DNA from: Qipengyuania aestuarii
GTDB lineage: Bacteria > Pseudomonadota > Alphaproteobacteria > Sphingomonadales > Sphingomonadaceae
Assembly (NCBI RefSeq): GCF_019711535.1
Contig: NZ_JAIGNP010000003.1
Location: 434,001 to 498,000, forward strand
Direction of reading: 5' to 3'
Length of the DNA: 64,000 bases
Part shown: positions 18,928-28,339 of the stretch, piece after piece
Layout: each line of letters begins with the position of its first letter
Position numbering within the stretch: the stretch's first letter is position 1
Translations under genes and position numbers: made by a program
The notes under the pieces: generated by a model
Seen by the model: only the letters and a program-made list of their open reading frames with translations
Told to the model about the DNA's origin: nothing
Databases searched by the model: none

Positions 18928-20325
18928 TCACTCCACGGGGCGTGAATGGTCGAGCAGGTCCTTTTCCTGCTCGCTGCCCGTTTCGCGCCGTTCCTTGTCG
19001 ACCATCTCGGCGATCTCGTTGACCGGGCGGATGTCTTCGTCGGCCTCGGTGACGGTCATCTGCCGCACCGGCTTGGGCACTTTCGTGTCCTTGCGTTCGC
19101 CGCCTTCGGCGATGTTCTCGAACGGCAGCGTCGCGGAACGCGGGTCGAAGCGCAGGCGGTAAATCGGCTCGGGCAGGCCGAAGCCGGCGTCTTCCAGTGC
19201 TTCCTTCACCGCCGGGATGGCGCGGCTCTGCGCCTTGAACCAGTCGGTTTTGTTCTGATCGACCCACCCCAGGAAGCGGATCACGACATTGGAATCGCCC
19301 ACTTCGACGATGCGCGCCTCTGGCGGCGGATCGGACAGGATGAAGTCCAGCGAGCCCAATGTCTCGCGGCCCAGCTGGCGGGCAGCACGCGCATCGTCAT
19401 CGGCATCCACGCCCAGATCGAATTCGAAGCGGCGCTGCGGGTTGCGGCTGAAATTGGTGATGACCGCCTTGAACACCTGGCTGTTGGGCACGCGCAGATG
19501 GTTGCCATCGAGCGTCATCATCACCGTGGCGCGGCTGGTCAGGCGGATCACCCGCCCTTCGAGATTGTCGATCAGCACATGGTCGTTGGCGCGGAATGGC
19601 TGGCGCAGGCTGAGCATGAGCGAGGCGACGTAATTCTCGATCGTGTCGCGCAGCGCAAATCCCAGTGCCAGGCCGATGACCCCCGCCCCGCCCAGCACGG
19701 CGCCGAGCAAGGCGCTCGCCCCGACAATATCGAGCGCGACCACCAGTCCGCCGACGACGAAGACGAAGCGCAGCGCGCTGGCGATGAGTTCGGCCAGAAA
19801 GCTGTTGGGCGCGATCCTGTGCCAGAGCGAGCCGAGCCCGGCGATGAGATAGCCGATCAGCGAGATACCCGCCCACACCAGCAACGCCAGGCCGATCAGC
19901 GGCAACAGCGCGATCAGCCCGTCCCATTTGTCCGCCAGGCTCGCAATGCCCGAAGCCTGCGCCGACACCGAGACGTCGCGCTCCAGCCCGTTTTCCACCG
20001 TGACCACGCCGGTAACCCGGCTGGCGATGGCTTCGGCACGGGCGACGTCTTCCTGCTTGGGCACGGTGCCCGACAGGGTGACGACGCCCTGGCTGACCGC
20101 CACGTCCACCGCCTGGAAGGCGGGCAGTTCGGCAAAGATGCCTTCTATCCGGTCAGCCATGCGCTGGTCGGCGCCGGCATCCTGAGTATCGTCGATCGCC
20201 TGCGCCGGAGCCGACGTTTCGGCGGGCGCCGGATCGCTTTCAGGCGCGCTCGGCAGGATGGCCAGTGCGGGCGCGGCAACCATCGCCGACAGCGCAAGAG
20301 CGGCTGCGGCAACCAACCGCTTCAT
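18928..20325 (-). CDS. MscS channel with N-terminal BON domain
   Basis: 465 residues. A signal peptide ([22 protein letters not shown]) precedes a periplasmic BON domain (ADRIEGIFAELPAFQAVDVAVSQGVVTLSGTVP, then ARAEAIASRVTGVVTVENG). It is followed by three membrane helices including the glycine/alanine-rich pore helix LLGAVLGGAGVIGLALGFAL, and the MscS beta domain (FRANDHVLIDNLEGRVI, LRVPNSQVF). BON domains bind membranes or phospholipid, so gating may be tied to the outer envelope; that is inference. It overlaps pmbA upstream by ATGA (20322-20325), so the pair is one operon. Second MscS-type gene in the window. Confidence 0.9.
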   Translation of the reverse strand: MKRLVAAAALALSAMVAAPALAILPSAPESDPAPAETSAPAQAIDDTQDAGADQRMADRIEGIFAELPAFQAVDVAVSQGVVTLSGTVPKQEDVARAEAIASRVTGVVTVENGLERDVSVSAQASGIASLADKWDGLIALLPLIGLALLVWAGISLIGYLIAGLGSLWHRIAPNSFLAELIASALRFVFVVGGLVVALDIVGASALLGAVLGGAGVIGLALGFALRDTIENYVASLMLSLRQPFRANDHVLIDNLEGRVIRLTSRATVMMTLDGNHLRVPNSQVFKAVITNFSRNPQRRFEFDLGVDADDDARAARQLGRETLGSLDFILSDPPPEARIVEVGDSNVVIRFLGWVDQNKTDWFKAQSRAIPAVKEALEDAGFGLPEPIYRLRFDPRSATLPFENIAEGGERKDTKVPKPVRQMTVTEADEDIRPVNEIAEMVDKERRETGSEQEKDLLDHSRPVE

Positions 20326-21668
20326 TCGCCTGCCACCATCATGCCGTCGACGCGCAGCGTGGGCACATTGATCGACCGGTGCATTTCGAGGTCGTCGGCG
20401 GGGGTGAGCGCGCGGTACATTTCGAGGAGGTTACCCGCGATGGTGATTTCCGCAACCGGTTCGGCGATCTGGCCCTGGCGGATGCGAAAGCCCGTCGCCC
20501 CGCGGCTGTAATCGCCGGTGACGGTGTTGATGCCCTGCCCGAACAGCGAGGTGACATAGAGCCCGTCCTCGATATCCGCCATCAGCGCTTCGGGAGAAAC
20601 CGCGCCGGGTTCCATATGCACATTGCTGGCGCTGACGCCCGGCGATCCGCCGCCCCCGCGCGAGGCATGGCCGGTCAGTTCGAGGCCGAGCTGGTCGGCG
20701 GAGGACACATTGGTGAGCCAGCCGGTAACGCGGCCACCGCGCACCAGTTCGCGCGGGCCGGTGCGCACGCCTTCGCCATCGAACGGCCGCGAACGCTGGC
20801 CGCGTTTGCGCAGCGGATCTTCCACGATGCGGATGGCCGGATCGAACAGTTCGTCGGCCTCATGCCCCAGGAGAAAGCTGGCCTTGCGCGCAATCGCCGG
20901 GGCCGACATCGCGCCCAGCAGATGGCCGACAAGCCCGCCCGCGATGCGCGGTTCGAAGACTACCGGCAGCTTGCTGCTGGGGATCGATTTCGGGTTCAAC
21001 CGCTCCACCGCGCGCCGTCCGGCTTCGCCGCCAACGGTTTCCGGCGCGGGCAGATCGGCAAGGAAACGCGCGCCGCGCGAGGCATGATCGGTCTGCATCG
21101 AACTGCCCTCGCCCGCCACCACGCTGGCAGACAGCGAAAAGCCGCTGCCGGCATAACCGCGGGCGAAACCGGTCGATGTCGCCAGCGCGACCACGGCGCG
21201 GCTGGCGCCCGCGCTGCCGCCATTGCTGTTGGTGACGCCTGCCACGGCGCGCGCGGCCTCCTCGGTCGCGAGCGCGGCTTCGCGCAGGGCTGCCGGGTCG
21301 GGCTGATCGGGATCGTCGAGTTCGAGATCGGGCATGTCGCCGGTGAACTGGGCATCAGCAGGGGCGAGGCCAGCATGCCGGTCTTCGGGCGCGTGGCGCG
21401 CCATCTGCACCGCGCGTTCGGCCAGCGCCTTCAAACCTTCGGGCGCGAAATCGCTGGTATGGATCGAGGCGGAGCGTTTGCCGACAAAGACGCGCAGGCC
21501 GATCTCTTCGCTTTCGGAGCGTTCGACCTCTTCCAGCCGGCCGAGTCGCATGGACACGGATTCCGAAGCATTGGCCCGGGCCACGGCGTCGGCTGCATCC
21601 GCACCGGTCTTCTGCGCCAGTGCCACGAGTTCCTGGCAGCGCGCCAGTGCGGTTTCTTTATCGATCAT
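20322..21668 (-). CDS. pmbA: TldD/PmbA family protein (PmbA)
   Basis: 448 residues. PmbA-like: N-terminal CQELVALAQKTGADAADA, EEIGLRVFVGKRSASIHTSD, and a C-terminal half with GGSPGVSASNVHMEPG and GQGINTVTGDYSRGATGF. PmbA pairs with TldD as a protease that matures microcin and degrades CcdA; this subunit lacks the metal-binding HExxxH of TldD, as is normal for PmbA. No tldD is in the window. First gene of an operon with BON-MscS. Confidence 0.92.
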   Translation of the reverse strand: MIDKETALARCQELVALAQKTGADAADAVARANASESVSMRLGRLEEVERSESEEIGLRVFVGKRSASIHTSDFAPEGLKALAERAVQMARHAPEDRHAGLAPADAQFTGDMPDLELDDPDQPDPAALREAALATEEAARAVAGVTNSNGGSAGASRAVVALATSTGFARGYAGSGFSLSASVVAGEGSSMQTDHASRGARFLADLPAPETVGGEAGRRAVERLNPKSIPSSKLPVVFEPRIAGGLVGHLLGAMSAPAIARKASFLLGHEADELFDPAIRIVEDPLRKRGQRSRPFDGEGVRTGPRELVRGGRVTGWLTNVSSADQLGLELTGHASRGGGGSPGVSASNVHMEPGAVSPEALMADIEDGLYVTSLFGQGINTVTGDYSRGATGFRIRQGQIAEPVAEITIAGNLLEMYRALTPADDLEMHRSINVPTLRVDGMMVAGE

Positions 21669-21743
21669 GCCTCGCCTTCAACTCCGCAAACCCAGTGAAG
21701 GGTCCGGCTAGGGAGCCGGTGCGGGCGGCGCAAGCCCGGAAGG

Positions 21744-22121
21744 TCAGGCGGCGAAGATCGCCTTGAAGAATGCGGTCAGCACGAAGGGCAGGCCGATCGC
21801 AATCGCCCACAGCAGCACCTGATCGCGGCGATAGGCGCTGCGCAGGCTTGCATCATGCGCCTTGTCCCCTGGCAGATCCTTCCAGCGTTTTTCGAACCAG
21901 CGACACGCCGGGATGATGGCCCCGACCAGCAGGATCAGCGCGAAATAGGGGATGGTGCTGGAAACGCCGTCCTTCAGCGCTTCCACGGTCACGAAAATCT
22001 GGAGGCCGGTGTAGACGATGAGCGCCAGCGCGACATTGTCGCTCATTTTCTTGGACCAGTCCGGCGAACCGCTGTGCGTTGCGGTTGCGAAACCGTGTTC
22101 CCTATCCAGTGCTTTAGCCAT
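21744..22121 (-). CDS. Small membrane protein, unknown function
   Basis: 125 residues. After a polar N-terminus come hydrophobic helices VALALIVYTGLQIFVTVEAL, TIPYFALILLVGAIIPACRW and a C-terminal VLLWAIAIGLPFVLTAFFKA, so about three membrane spans. No motif recognised. The start at 22121 is accepted by default. It is divergent from lptB with about 160 bp between, which holds promoters only. It ends 75 bp before pmbA on the same strand. Confidence 0.7.
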   Translation of the reverse strand: MAKALDREHGFATATHSGSPDWSKKMSDNVALALIVYTGLQIFVTVEALKDGVSSTIPYFALILLVGAIIPACRWFEKRWKDLPGDKAHDASLRSAYRRDQVLLWAIAIGLPFVLTAFFKAIFAA

Positions 22122-22279
22122 CGCTCGTCTCCCCAGACTGTTGATGAAGGCATAGTTTCAAATTTGTGACCTTAAGGCAAGCGCCGCGCGAGAAGCCTAA
22201 TCTTGGCGCCCGCCGGACTCTTCGCCGCGCTTTGCAGGGCAGACTTCGGTCGGGGGTTTTACAAACCCGTCCGCATGCT

Positions 22280-23077
22280 ATGGCAAGCAGCATGGACCAA
22301 GACGTGATCAGCCCGGACAATGAAGAAGTCCATGATGCCGCCCCGCCCATCCCACAGGGCGGGCTGGAAGTCATCTCGATCGCGAAGAGCTATGACAAGC
22401 GGCAGGTGCTGACCGACATCTCGCTCAGCGTCGGCAAGGGCGAAGTGCTCGGACTGCTCGGCCCAAATGGCGCGGGCAAGACGACCTGTTTCTATTCGAT
22501 CATGGGGCTGGTCCGGCCCGACGCCGGCCGCATCCTGATGGACGGCGAGGACGTGACCCGCCTGCCGATGTATCGCCGCGCGATCCTCGGGCTTGGCTAT
22601 CTGCCGCAGGAAACCAGCATTTTCCGCGGCATGACGGTGGAACAGAACATCGCCTGCGTGCTCGAAATGGTCGAACCCGACCGGGACACGCGCGCGGCCG
22701 AACTGGACCGACTGCTCGACGAATTCGGCCTTACCCGGCTGCGCGAAAGCCCGGCGATGGCGTTGTCGGGCGGTGAACGCCGCCGCGCCGAAATCGCCCG
22801 CGCGCTGGCGGCCAAGCCGTCGATCATGCTGCTGGACGAACCCTTTGCCGGGATCGATCCGCTGTCGATCAGCGACATTCGCGATCTGGTGAAAGACCTG
22901 AAAACGCGCGGCATCGGCGTGCTGATCACCGATCACAACGTGCGCGAGACGCTGGAAATCGTCGACCGCGCCTGCATCATCTATGGCGGCCAGGTCCTGT
23001 TCGCCGGAACGCCCGAGGCGCTGGTGGCGGACGAGAACGTCAAGCGGCTCTATCTCGGCGAGAACTTCACGCTGTGA
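22280..23077 (+). CDS. lptB: Lipopolysaccharide export ABC transporter ATP-binding protein
   Basis: 265 residues from ATG 22280 (an ATG at 22292 is also possible; the frame is open further up without support). ABC ATPase with Walker A GPNGAGKTT, Q-loop GYLPQETSIFRGMTVEQN, signature LSGGERRRAEIARAL, Walker B IMLLDEPFAGIDP and H-switch LITDHNVRETL, all closest to LptB. It powers LPS extraction from the inner membrane with LptFG. Located just upstream of rpoN as in most proteobacteria; the usual lptA/lptC are not adjacent here. About 15 more residues than typical at the N-terminus. Confidence 0.94.
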   Translation: MASSMDQDVISPDNEEVHDAAPPIPQGGLEVISIAKSYDKRQVLTDISLSVGKGEVLGLLGPNGAGKTTCFYSIMGLVRPDAGRILMDGEDVTRLPMYRRAILGLGYLPQETSIFRGMTVEQNIACVLEMVEPDRDTRAAELDRLLDEFGLTRLRESPAMALSGGERRRAEIARALAAKPSIMLLDEPFAGIDPLSISDIRDLVKDLKTRGIGVLITDHNVRETLEIVDRACIIYGGQVLFAGTPEALVADENVKRLYLGENFTL

Positions 23078-23103
23078 TCGCGGACGGCGCCCGGAGATAG
23101 ACA

Positions 23104-24558
23104 ATGGCGCTCGGCCCGAGGCTGGACCTAAGGCAATCCCAATCGCTGGTGATGACGCCGCAGCTGCAGCAGGCGATCAAGCTGCTGGCGCTGTCCAATC
23201 TCGAAATCGAAAGCTTCGTCGCTGAGGCACTGGACAGCAACCCGCTGCTAGAAGTGGGGGAACTGCGCCACGAAAAGGGCGACGACCAGCCTGAAAGCGC
23301 GCCGGGCGAACACGAGTCGACACCCGATTTCGACGGCGAGACCGCGCTCGACATTGCCGATTATGCGCGGGACCCCGATTCCTCGCCAGCCGATCGCGGC
23401 GACTGGGCGCAGGCAGGCGGGCTGGCGAGCGGCGGGGAAGAGCTGCCCGATCTGGAGAACCGGTCGCGCAGCAATCTGAGCCTGGCTGAACATCTTGCCT
23501 CCCAGATCGGCGCGCTGGCGCATGACGCGCGCGAGGGACTGATTGCCGGGCGCATCATCCACGAACTGGATGAAGCGGGCTATCTCCTTACCTCGCTGCG
23601 CGAATTGAGCGACGATCTGGGCGCCCCGCTGGCCGAAGTGGAGCGGGCGCTCATGCTGGTCCAGTCGCTCGATCCTACCGGGGTGGGCGCGCGCAGCCTG
23701 TCCGAATGCCTTGCGCTGCAGGCGCGCGAGGCGGATCGTTACGATCCCTGCATGGCGCGGCTGATCGACCATCTCGATCTGCTGGGCAGCGGGGACATCG
23801 CCCGGCTGCGCCGCCTGTGCGATGTCGATGAGGAAGATTTCGCCGACATGCTGGCGGAGCTGCGCAGCTATGATCCCAAGCCTGGCTCGCGCTTCGGCGG
23901 GGAGGCCGAAACCGCCATCGTCCCCGACGTGATCGTGAAACCGGCCGAAGGCGGCGGCTGGCACATCCGCATCAACGAAGCCAGCCTGCCCCGGCTGGTG
24001 GTCAACCGCGACTATTACGTCGAACTGGAAGCGGGCGCGCGCGACAAGGCCTCGCGCGCCTGGCTGAACGAACAGCTGGGCGAAGCGGACTGGCTGATCC
24101 GCGCTTTGGACCAGCGCCAGAAAACCATTTTGAAGACCGCCACCGAAATCGTGACACGGCAGGAAGGCTTCTTCCGCGAAGGCGTATCTGCCATGCGCCC
24201 GCTCACCCTGCGCGAGGTGGCGGAAAAGATCGAGATGCACGAATCGACCGTCAGCCGGGTGACGAGCAACAAATATCTGTCCTGTCCGCGCGGCACCTTC
24301 GAGATGAAATATTTCTTCTCCAGCGGGGTCGCCGCCGCCGATGGCGAAGGCGCCAGCAGCGAAGCGATCAAGGCCCGCATCCGCGCCCTGTGCGATGCCG
24401 AGGATGTGAAGAAAGTGCTGTCGGACCAGAAGCTCGCCGACCTGCTGAACGAAGAGGGATTCGATCTCGCCCGGCGCACGGTCGCCAAATATCGCGAGGC
24501 CATCGGCATCGGCTCTTCCGCCCAGCGCCGGCGGGCGAAGAAACTCCGCGCGCTGTGA
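23104..24558 (+). CDS. rpoN: RNA polymerase sigma-54 factor
   Basis: 484 residues. Region I, glutamine-rich, is at the start (LDLRQSQSLVMTPQLQQAIK), followed by an acidic region II, the core-binding domain and DNA-binding HTH (LTLREVAEKIEMHESTVSRV), and the RpoN box ARRTVAKYRE near the C-terminus. It directs transcription from -24/-12 promoters with AAA activators; no such activator gene is in this window. It follows lptB by 26 bp on the same strand. Confidence 0.96.
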   Translation: MALGPRLDLRQSQSLVMTPQLQQAIKLLALSNLEIESFVAEALDSNPLLEVGELRHEKGDDQPESAPGEHESTPDFDGETALDIADYARDPDSSPADRGDWAQAGGLASGGEELPDLENRSRSNLSLAEHLASQIGALAHDAREGLIAGRIIHELDEAGYLLTSLRELSDDLGAPLAEVERALMLVQSLDPTGVGARSLSECLALQAREADRYDPCMARLIDHLDLLGSGDIARLRRLCDVDEEDFADMLAELRSYDPKPGSRFGGEAETAIVPDVIVKPAEGGGWHIRINEASLPRLVVNRDYYVELEAGARDKASRAWLNEQLGEADWLIRALDQRQKTILKTATEIVTRQEGFFREGVSAMRPLTLREVAEKIEMHESTVSRVTSNKYLSCPRGTFEMKYFFSSGVAAADGEGASSEAIKARIRALCDAEDVKKVLSDQKLADLLNEEGFDLARRTVAKYREAIGIGSSAQRRRAKKLRAL

Positions 24559-24701
24559 AGGCAACCGCCGCCGTTGCATTTGGCGTGGGCGAATTTTACG
24601 TCGTTTTAACCTTTTCCATTCATACCCGATCTGGGTAACAAGGGTTTGGGCTTTTTTCTGACGGGAACGAGCCAGCGGATTTAGAGGCAAGGGGGCCGCC
24701 C

Positions 24702-25400
24702 ATGCGAGTATTGCTGATCGAAGACGAGCCGACCACGGCGAAAGCCATCGAGCTCATGCTGACTACCGAGGGCTTTAACGTCTATTCTACCGATCTGGGC
24801 GAAGAAGGCCTCGATCTGGGCAAGCTGTATGATTACGACATCATCCTGCTCGACCTCAATCTTCCTGACATGCACGGCTATGACGTGCTCAAGAAACTGC
24901 GAGTCGCCAAGGTTCAGACGCCTGTCCTGATCCTCTCCGGCGTGGCCGAGATGGACAGCAAGATCCGCAGCTTCGGCTTCGGCGCTGACGATTACGTCAC
25001 CAAGCCGTTCCACCGCGAAGAACTGATCGCCCGCATCCACGCCGTGGTGCGCCGCTCGAAGGGCCATAGCCAGTCGATCATCCGCACCGGCAAGCTCGCA
25101 GTGAACCTCGACGCCAAAACGGTCGAAGTCGATGGCGCCCGCGTCCATCTGACGGGCAAGGAATATGCGATGCTCGAGCTGCTCAGCCTGCGCAAGGGCA
25201 CTACGCTGACCAAGGAAATGTTCCTCAACCACCTTTACGGCGGAATGGACGAACCCGAACTGAAGATCATCGACGTCTTCATTTGCAAGCTGCGCAAGAA
25301 ATTGAGCCATGCCTGCAACGGCGAGAATTACATCGAAACCGTCTGGGGCCGTGGTTACGTCCTGCGCGACGACGAAGAAGAAGAGGCCGCAGCAGCCTGA
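24702..25400 (+). CDS. ctrA: Cell cycle response regulator CtrA
   Basis: 232 residues. The receiver has acidic residues in LLIEDEP, phospho-acceptor D51 in [17 protein letters not shown] and lysine in TKPFHREEL. The OmpR-type DNA-binding domain is almost identical to the CtrA family ([38 protein letters not shown]). It ends in four alanines; Ala-Ala ends are the ClpXP degradation signal in Caulobacter. CtrA controls cell division, motility and often gene-transfer-agent genes in this class. The 143-bp leader is T-rich around 24600 with one TTAACC half-site-like string. A stem-loop follows the gene. Confidence 0.96.
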   Translation: MRVLLIEDEPTTAKAIELMLTTEGFNVYSTDLGEEGLDLGKLYDYDIILLDLNLPDMHGYDVLKKLRVAKVQTPVLILSGVAEMDSKIRSFGFGADDYVTKPFHREELIARIHAVVRRSKGHSQSIIRTGKLAVNLDAKTVEVDGARVHLTGKEYAMLELLSLRKGTTLTKEMFLNHLYGGMDEPELKIIDVFICKLRKKLSHACNGENYIETVWGRGYVLRDDEEEEAAAA

Positions 25401-25409
25401 TCTTCTTTT

Positions 25410-25434
25410 CGGGTCGGATCATTTTTCCGACCCG
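25410..25434. other. Stem-loop after ctrA
   Basis: CGGGTCGG (25410-25417) pairs with CCGACCCG (25427-25434) around the loop ATCATTTTT. No U-run follows on either strand, so it is at best a weak terminator. The rest of the 289-bp gap to the next gene is AT-rich, with several TTAA strings. Confidence 0.5.
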
Positions 25435-25537
25435 CCGCAGATCAGGGTTGATCTTGCACGCATAAAATAGTTAACGCCGATTTTCTTAAATCGTTAAGCC
25501 GCTCGAAGCTTACAGTTTCGGGCGGCCTAATATTTGA

Positions 25538-25545
25538 TTAACCAT
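25538..25545 (+). promoter_or_regulatory. TTAACCAT, CtrA half-site-like
   Basis: An exact TTAACCAT, the 8-base CtrA half-motif known from Caulobacter, about 145 bp before the degenerate receiver gene. The preceding bases include more TTAA strings (25472-25498). Eight bases can occur by chance; the adjacency to ctrA and the AT-rich context raise the odds. Confidence 0.35.
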
Positions 25546-25689
25546 AATGCGTATTCTTCCGTAATTGAATATTTCGGCTGAACTGCGAGTTTACTCCCGG
25601 GCAACAAGTATAACTTGGCGGGTAAGCGGCGGGACCACTCTCTGTATGGCGCCTGCTGGCTTCCTCGATGCGTTTGGGGGGTAGGGAAG

Positions 25690-26133
25690 ATGAAGGTCTG
25701 TAAAGTGCCACGGATTGTCATAGTCGAAGCGGACCGCGCGCTCGCTTTCATGATGGCCGAATCGTTCACGTCTGCCGGGTTTAAGGTTGTCGGCTGCGCT
25801 CGAAATGCCGGGGATGCGATCGAACTGGTGCAGCAGCACAAGCCCGATATGCTGATTCTCGAATTCGATCTCGAGGGACAGATGAACGGACTGGAGCTGG
25901 TGGCCCAGATCAAGTTGCGTCACCCGGCCACGCGAACGATCCTCGTCACCGGATGGGACATCAACGATATTGCTGCACGGATCGAAGGGGTTCACCCAGA
26001 TCGCATCGTGCGCAAGCCCTTCATGCCCCAAAAGCTGATCCAGGTTATCGAGCATGCGCATCACCGCGCATCGCCGCTGCCCGCCGTGGCGGCCACGCTT
26101 CCCCCACCGCCCCCTTCCTTTCACATGCATTGA
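25690..26133 (+). CDS. Stand-alone receiver-like protein with altered phospho-acceptor
   Basis: 147 residues from the ATG at 25690, with GGTAGGGAAG just before it. A CheY-like receiver covers residues 7-125. The usual phospho-accepting aspartate is replaced by glutamate (E58 in PDMLILEFDLEG), and the acidic pair is E13-A14-D15 instead of two consecutive acids. The threonine (T87, ILVTGW) and lysine (K109, RKPFMP) switch residues remain. The tail is proline-rich (LPPPPPSFHMH) with no output domain. Glutamate can mimic phospho-aspartate, so the protein may be locked in an active shape or work without phosphorylation. It is the first gene downstream of ctrA. Confidence 0.85.
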   Translation: MKVCKVPRIVIVEADRALAFMMAESFTSAGFKVVGCARNAGDAIELVQQHKPDMLILEFDLEGQMNGLELVAQIKLRHPATRTILVTGWDINDIAARIEGVHPDRIVRKPFMPQKLIQVIEHAHHRASPLPAVAATLPPPPPSFHMH

Positions 26134-26193
26134 CTGGGGCGCGGGAACGACGGGCTGGACAAGCGCGGCCCGCTTGGCCTAGCGCGCCTGCCC

Positions 26194-26895
26194 ATGTCAG
26201 CATTCAAGGAAGGCGATCCGACCACGCTCAACCGGCTCTACGGCCGCAGCCAGGGCAAGCCCCTGCGCGCCGCACAGCAGGAACTGGTCGACAAGCTGCT
26301 GCCCCAGATCGCCGTTCCCGCCGAAGGGCCGGTCACCGCTGAAGGCCTGTTCGGCTTCGACCGGCCATTGCATTTCGAAATCGGTTTCGGCGGCGGCGAA
26401 CACATGGCTTATCGCGCCGACATGCTGCCCGATCACGGCTTCATCGGGGCCGAGCCTTTCGTCAACGGCGTCGCCCAGGCGCTGACCCATGTGCGCGACG
26501 GCGCCTTGGGCAATGTCCGCATCCATCACGGCGATGCGCTCGATGCGCTGGCCCGTGTGCCGGACGATGCGCTGACCATGGTTTATCTGCTCCATCCCGA
26601 TCCCTGGCCCAAGAACAAGCATGCCAAGCGCCGCATGATGAACGATGGCCCGGTGCGCATGATTGCCGACAAGCTGAAGCCGGGCGGGGAATTCCGCTTC
26701 GGCACCGATCACGCGGTCTATCTGCGCCACGCGCTGATGGTGATGCGCCGCTTCACCGACGAATTCGAATGGATCGCGGCCGACCGGCATGCGTGGGAAA
26801 ATCGCCCTTCTGGCTGGTGCGAAACGCGTTACGAACACAAGGCCCGCCACACCTATGGGCACGAGGTGTGGTATTTCCGCTTCCGGCGGAAATAG
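26194..26895 (+). CDS. trmB: tRNA (guanine-N7-)-methyltransferase
   Basis: 233 residues. Rossmann methyltransferase with SAM motif FEIGFGGGEHMA, GAEPFVNGVA, and the family's NPPY-like equivalent YLLHPDPWPKNKHAKRRM, which carries catalytic residues. It makes m7G46 in the variable loop of tRNAs. Stands alone between the receiver gene and the dehydrogenase operon. Confidence 0.95.
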   Translation: MSAFKEGDPTTLNRLYGRSQGKPLRAAQQELVDKLLPQIAVPAEGPVTAEGLFGFDRPLHFEIGFGGGEHMAYRADMLPDHGFIGAEPFVNGVAQALTHVRDGALGNVRIHHGDALDALARVPDDALTMVYLLHPDPWPKNKHAKRRMMNDGPVRMIADKLKPGGEFRFGTDHAVYLRHALMVMRRFTDEFEWIAADRHAWENRPSGWCETRYEHKARHTYGHEVWYFRFRRK

Positions 26896-26960
26896 GCTTC
26901 GGAACGCTGCGGGGGGCGCGGCGATTGTTTGGGTGTAACCCCCAACCAAAGGCCCTCCCC

Positions 26961-28328
26961 TTGATCACCACAATTAATCCCGCAACCGGCGAAACCATCG
27001 CCGAATATGAAACGCTCGATAAGAACGGCATCGACCGCAAGCTCGAGACTGCGACGCGCACCTATCGCGAATGGCGCACCACTTCGATCGGCCAGCGCAC
27101 CAAGGTACTCGCCGCCCTCGGCGATCTCTACGAGAGCAATAAGGAAGAGCTCGCAAAGCTCGCCGTGACCGAGATGGGCAAGCCCATCACCCAGGCGCGC
27201 AGCGAGGTCGAGAAATGCGCCAGCCTGCTGCATTATTATGCCGAGCATGGCCCGCCGATGCTCGAATCCAAATTCTGGGACCTGTCCGATGGCGGCCGGG
27301 CCGAGGCGCGCTGGCTCCCGCAGGGACCGGTGCTCGCGGTGATGCCATGGAACTTCCCCTATTGGCAGGTTATCCGCTTCCTGGCGCCGACGATCCTGGC
27401 CGGGAATGTCGGCCTGCTGAAACATGCCAGCATCGTGCAGGGCGTTGCCCAGCGGATGGAGGAACTGGTGGTCGAGGCTGGCGGTCCCGAAGGACTGTTC
27501 CAGAATCTGTGCGTATCCTCCGATCCGATTGCCGATGTCATTGCCGATACGCGCGTCGTCGCCGCCACGCTGACGGGCAGCGAGGGCGCCGGCAGCGCCG
27601 TGGCGCAGCAGGCGGGCAAGCATCTGAAGAAGGTCGTGCTGGAGCTGGGCGGCAGCGATCCCTTCATCGTCATGCCGTCTGCCGACATGGACCAGGCGGT
27701 AAAGGACGCCGTGACCGCCCGCATCCAGAACAACGGCCAGTCCTGCATCTGCGGCAAGCGCACCATCGTCCATGCCGATATCTACGATGATTTTTCCGAA
27801 CGGTTCATCCAGGCACTGAAGGACGTTAAGCTCGGCGATCCGATGGATGAGGACACCGGCCTCGGACCGCTGTCGAGCGAGGGCCAGCGCGATACCGTGC
27901 TGGATCAGGTCGAGAAGGCGAAGAAGGAAGGCTGCACCCTGCTCTTCGGCGCGGAGAAGATCGACAAGCCGGGCGCGTGGATGACCGCGGGTCTGCTGAC
28001 CGATGTCGCAGTGGGCAGCGAAACCGGCACGGACGAGATCTTCGGCCCCGTCGGCCAGCTCTACAAGGCGAAGGATATCGACGAGGCGACCACCATCGCC
28101 AATGCCATTCCCTTCGGCCTCGGCTCTGCCGTCTGGACCAATGACGAGGGCGAGAAGGAGCATTTCGCCAACGCCATCGAAGCGGGCATGACGACCTTCA
28201 ACGGCGTCAACGGCTCGAAGATCGAGGCGCCCTTCGGCGGCATCAAGCGGTCGGGCCACGGCCGCGAACTGGCCGAATTCGGCCTCCATGAATTCATGAA
28301 CCTGAAAACGCTGGTCCACCCGGCATAA
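26961..28328 (+). CDS. NAD(P)-dependent succinate-semialdehyde dehydrogenase family
   Basis: 455 residues from a TTG at 26961. The frame is open upstream into trmB, but family members begin at TTINPATGETIAEYE. No clear ribosome binding site precedes it, so the start is moderately sure. Aldehyde dehydrogenase fold with PVLAVMPWNFPYWQV, the general base in VVLELGGSDPF and the catalytic cysteine in NGQSCICGKR. Substrate is probably succinate semialdehyde or a similar short semialdehyde. An SDR follows 11 bp later, making an apparent two-gene operon. Confidence 0.88.
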   Translation: MITTINPATGETIAEYETLDKNGIDRKLETATRTYREWRTTSIGQRTKVLAALGDLYESNKEELAKLAVTEMGKPITQARSEVEKCASLLHYYAEHGPPMLESKFWDLSDGGRAEARWLPQGPVLAVMPWNFPYWQVIRFLAPTILAGNVGLLKHASIVQGVAQRMEELVVEAGGPEGLFQNLCVSSDPIADVIADTRVVAATLTGSEGAGSAVAQQAGKHLKKVVLELGGSDPFIVMPSADMDQAVKDAVTARIQNNGQSCICGKRTIVHADIYDDFSERFIQALKDVKLGDPMDEDTGLGPLSSEGQRDTVLDQVEKAKKEGCTLLFGAEKIDKPGAWMTAGLLTDVAVGSETGTDEIFGPVGQLYKAKDIDEATTIANAIPFGLGSAVWTNDEGEKEHFANAIEAGMTTFNGVNGSKIEAPFGGIKRSGHGRELAEFGLHEFMNLKTLVHPA

Positions 28329-28339
28329 GGAGACATCCA

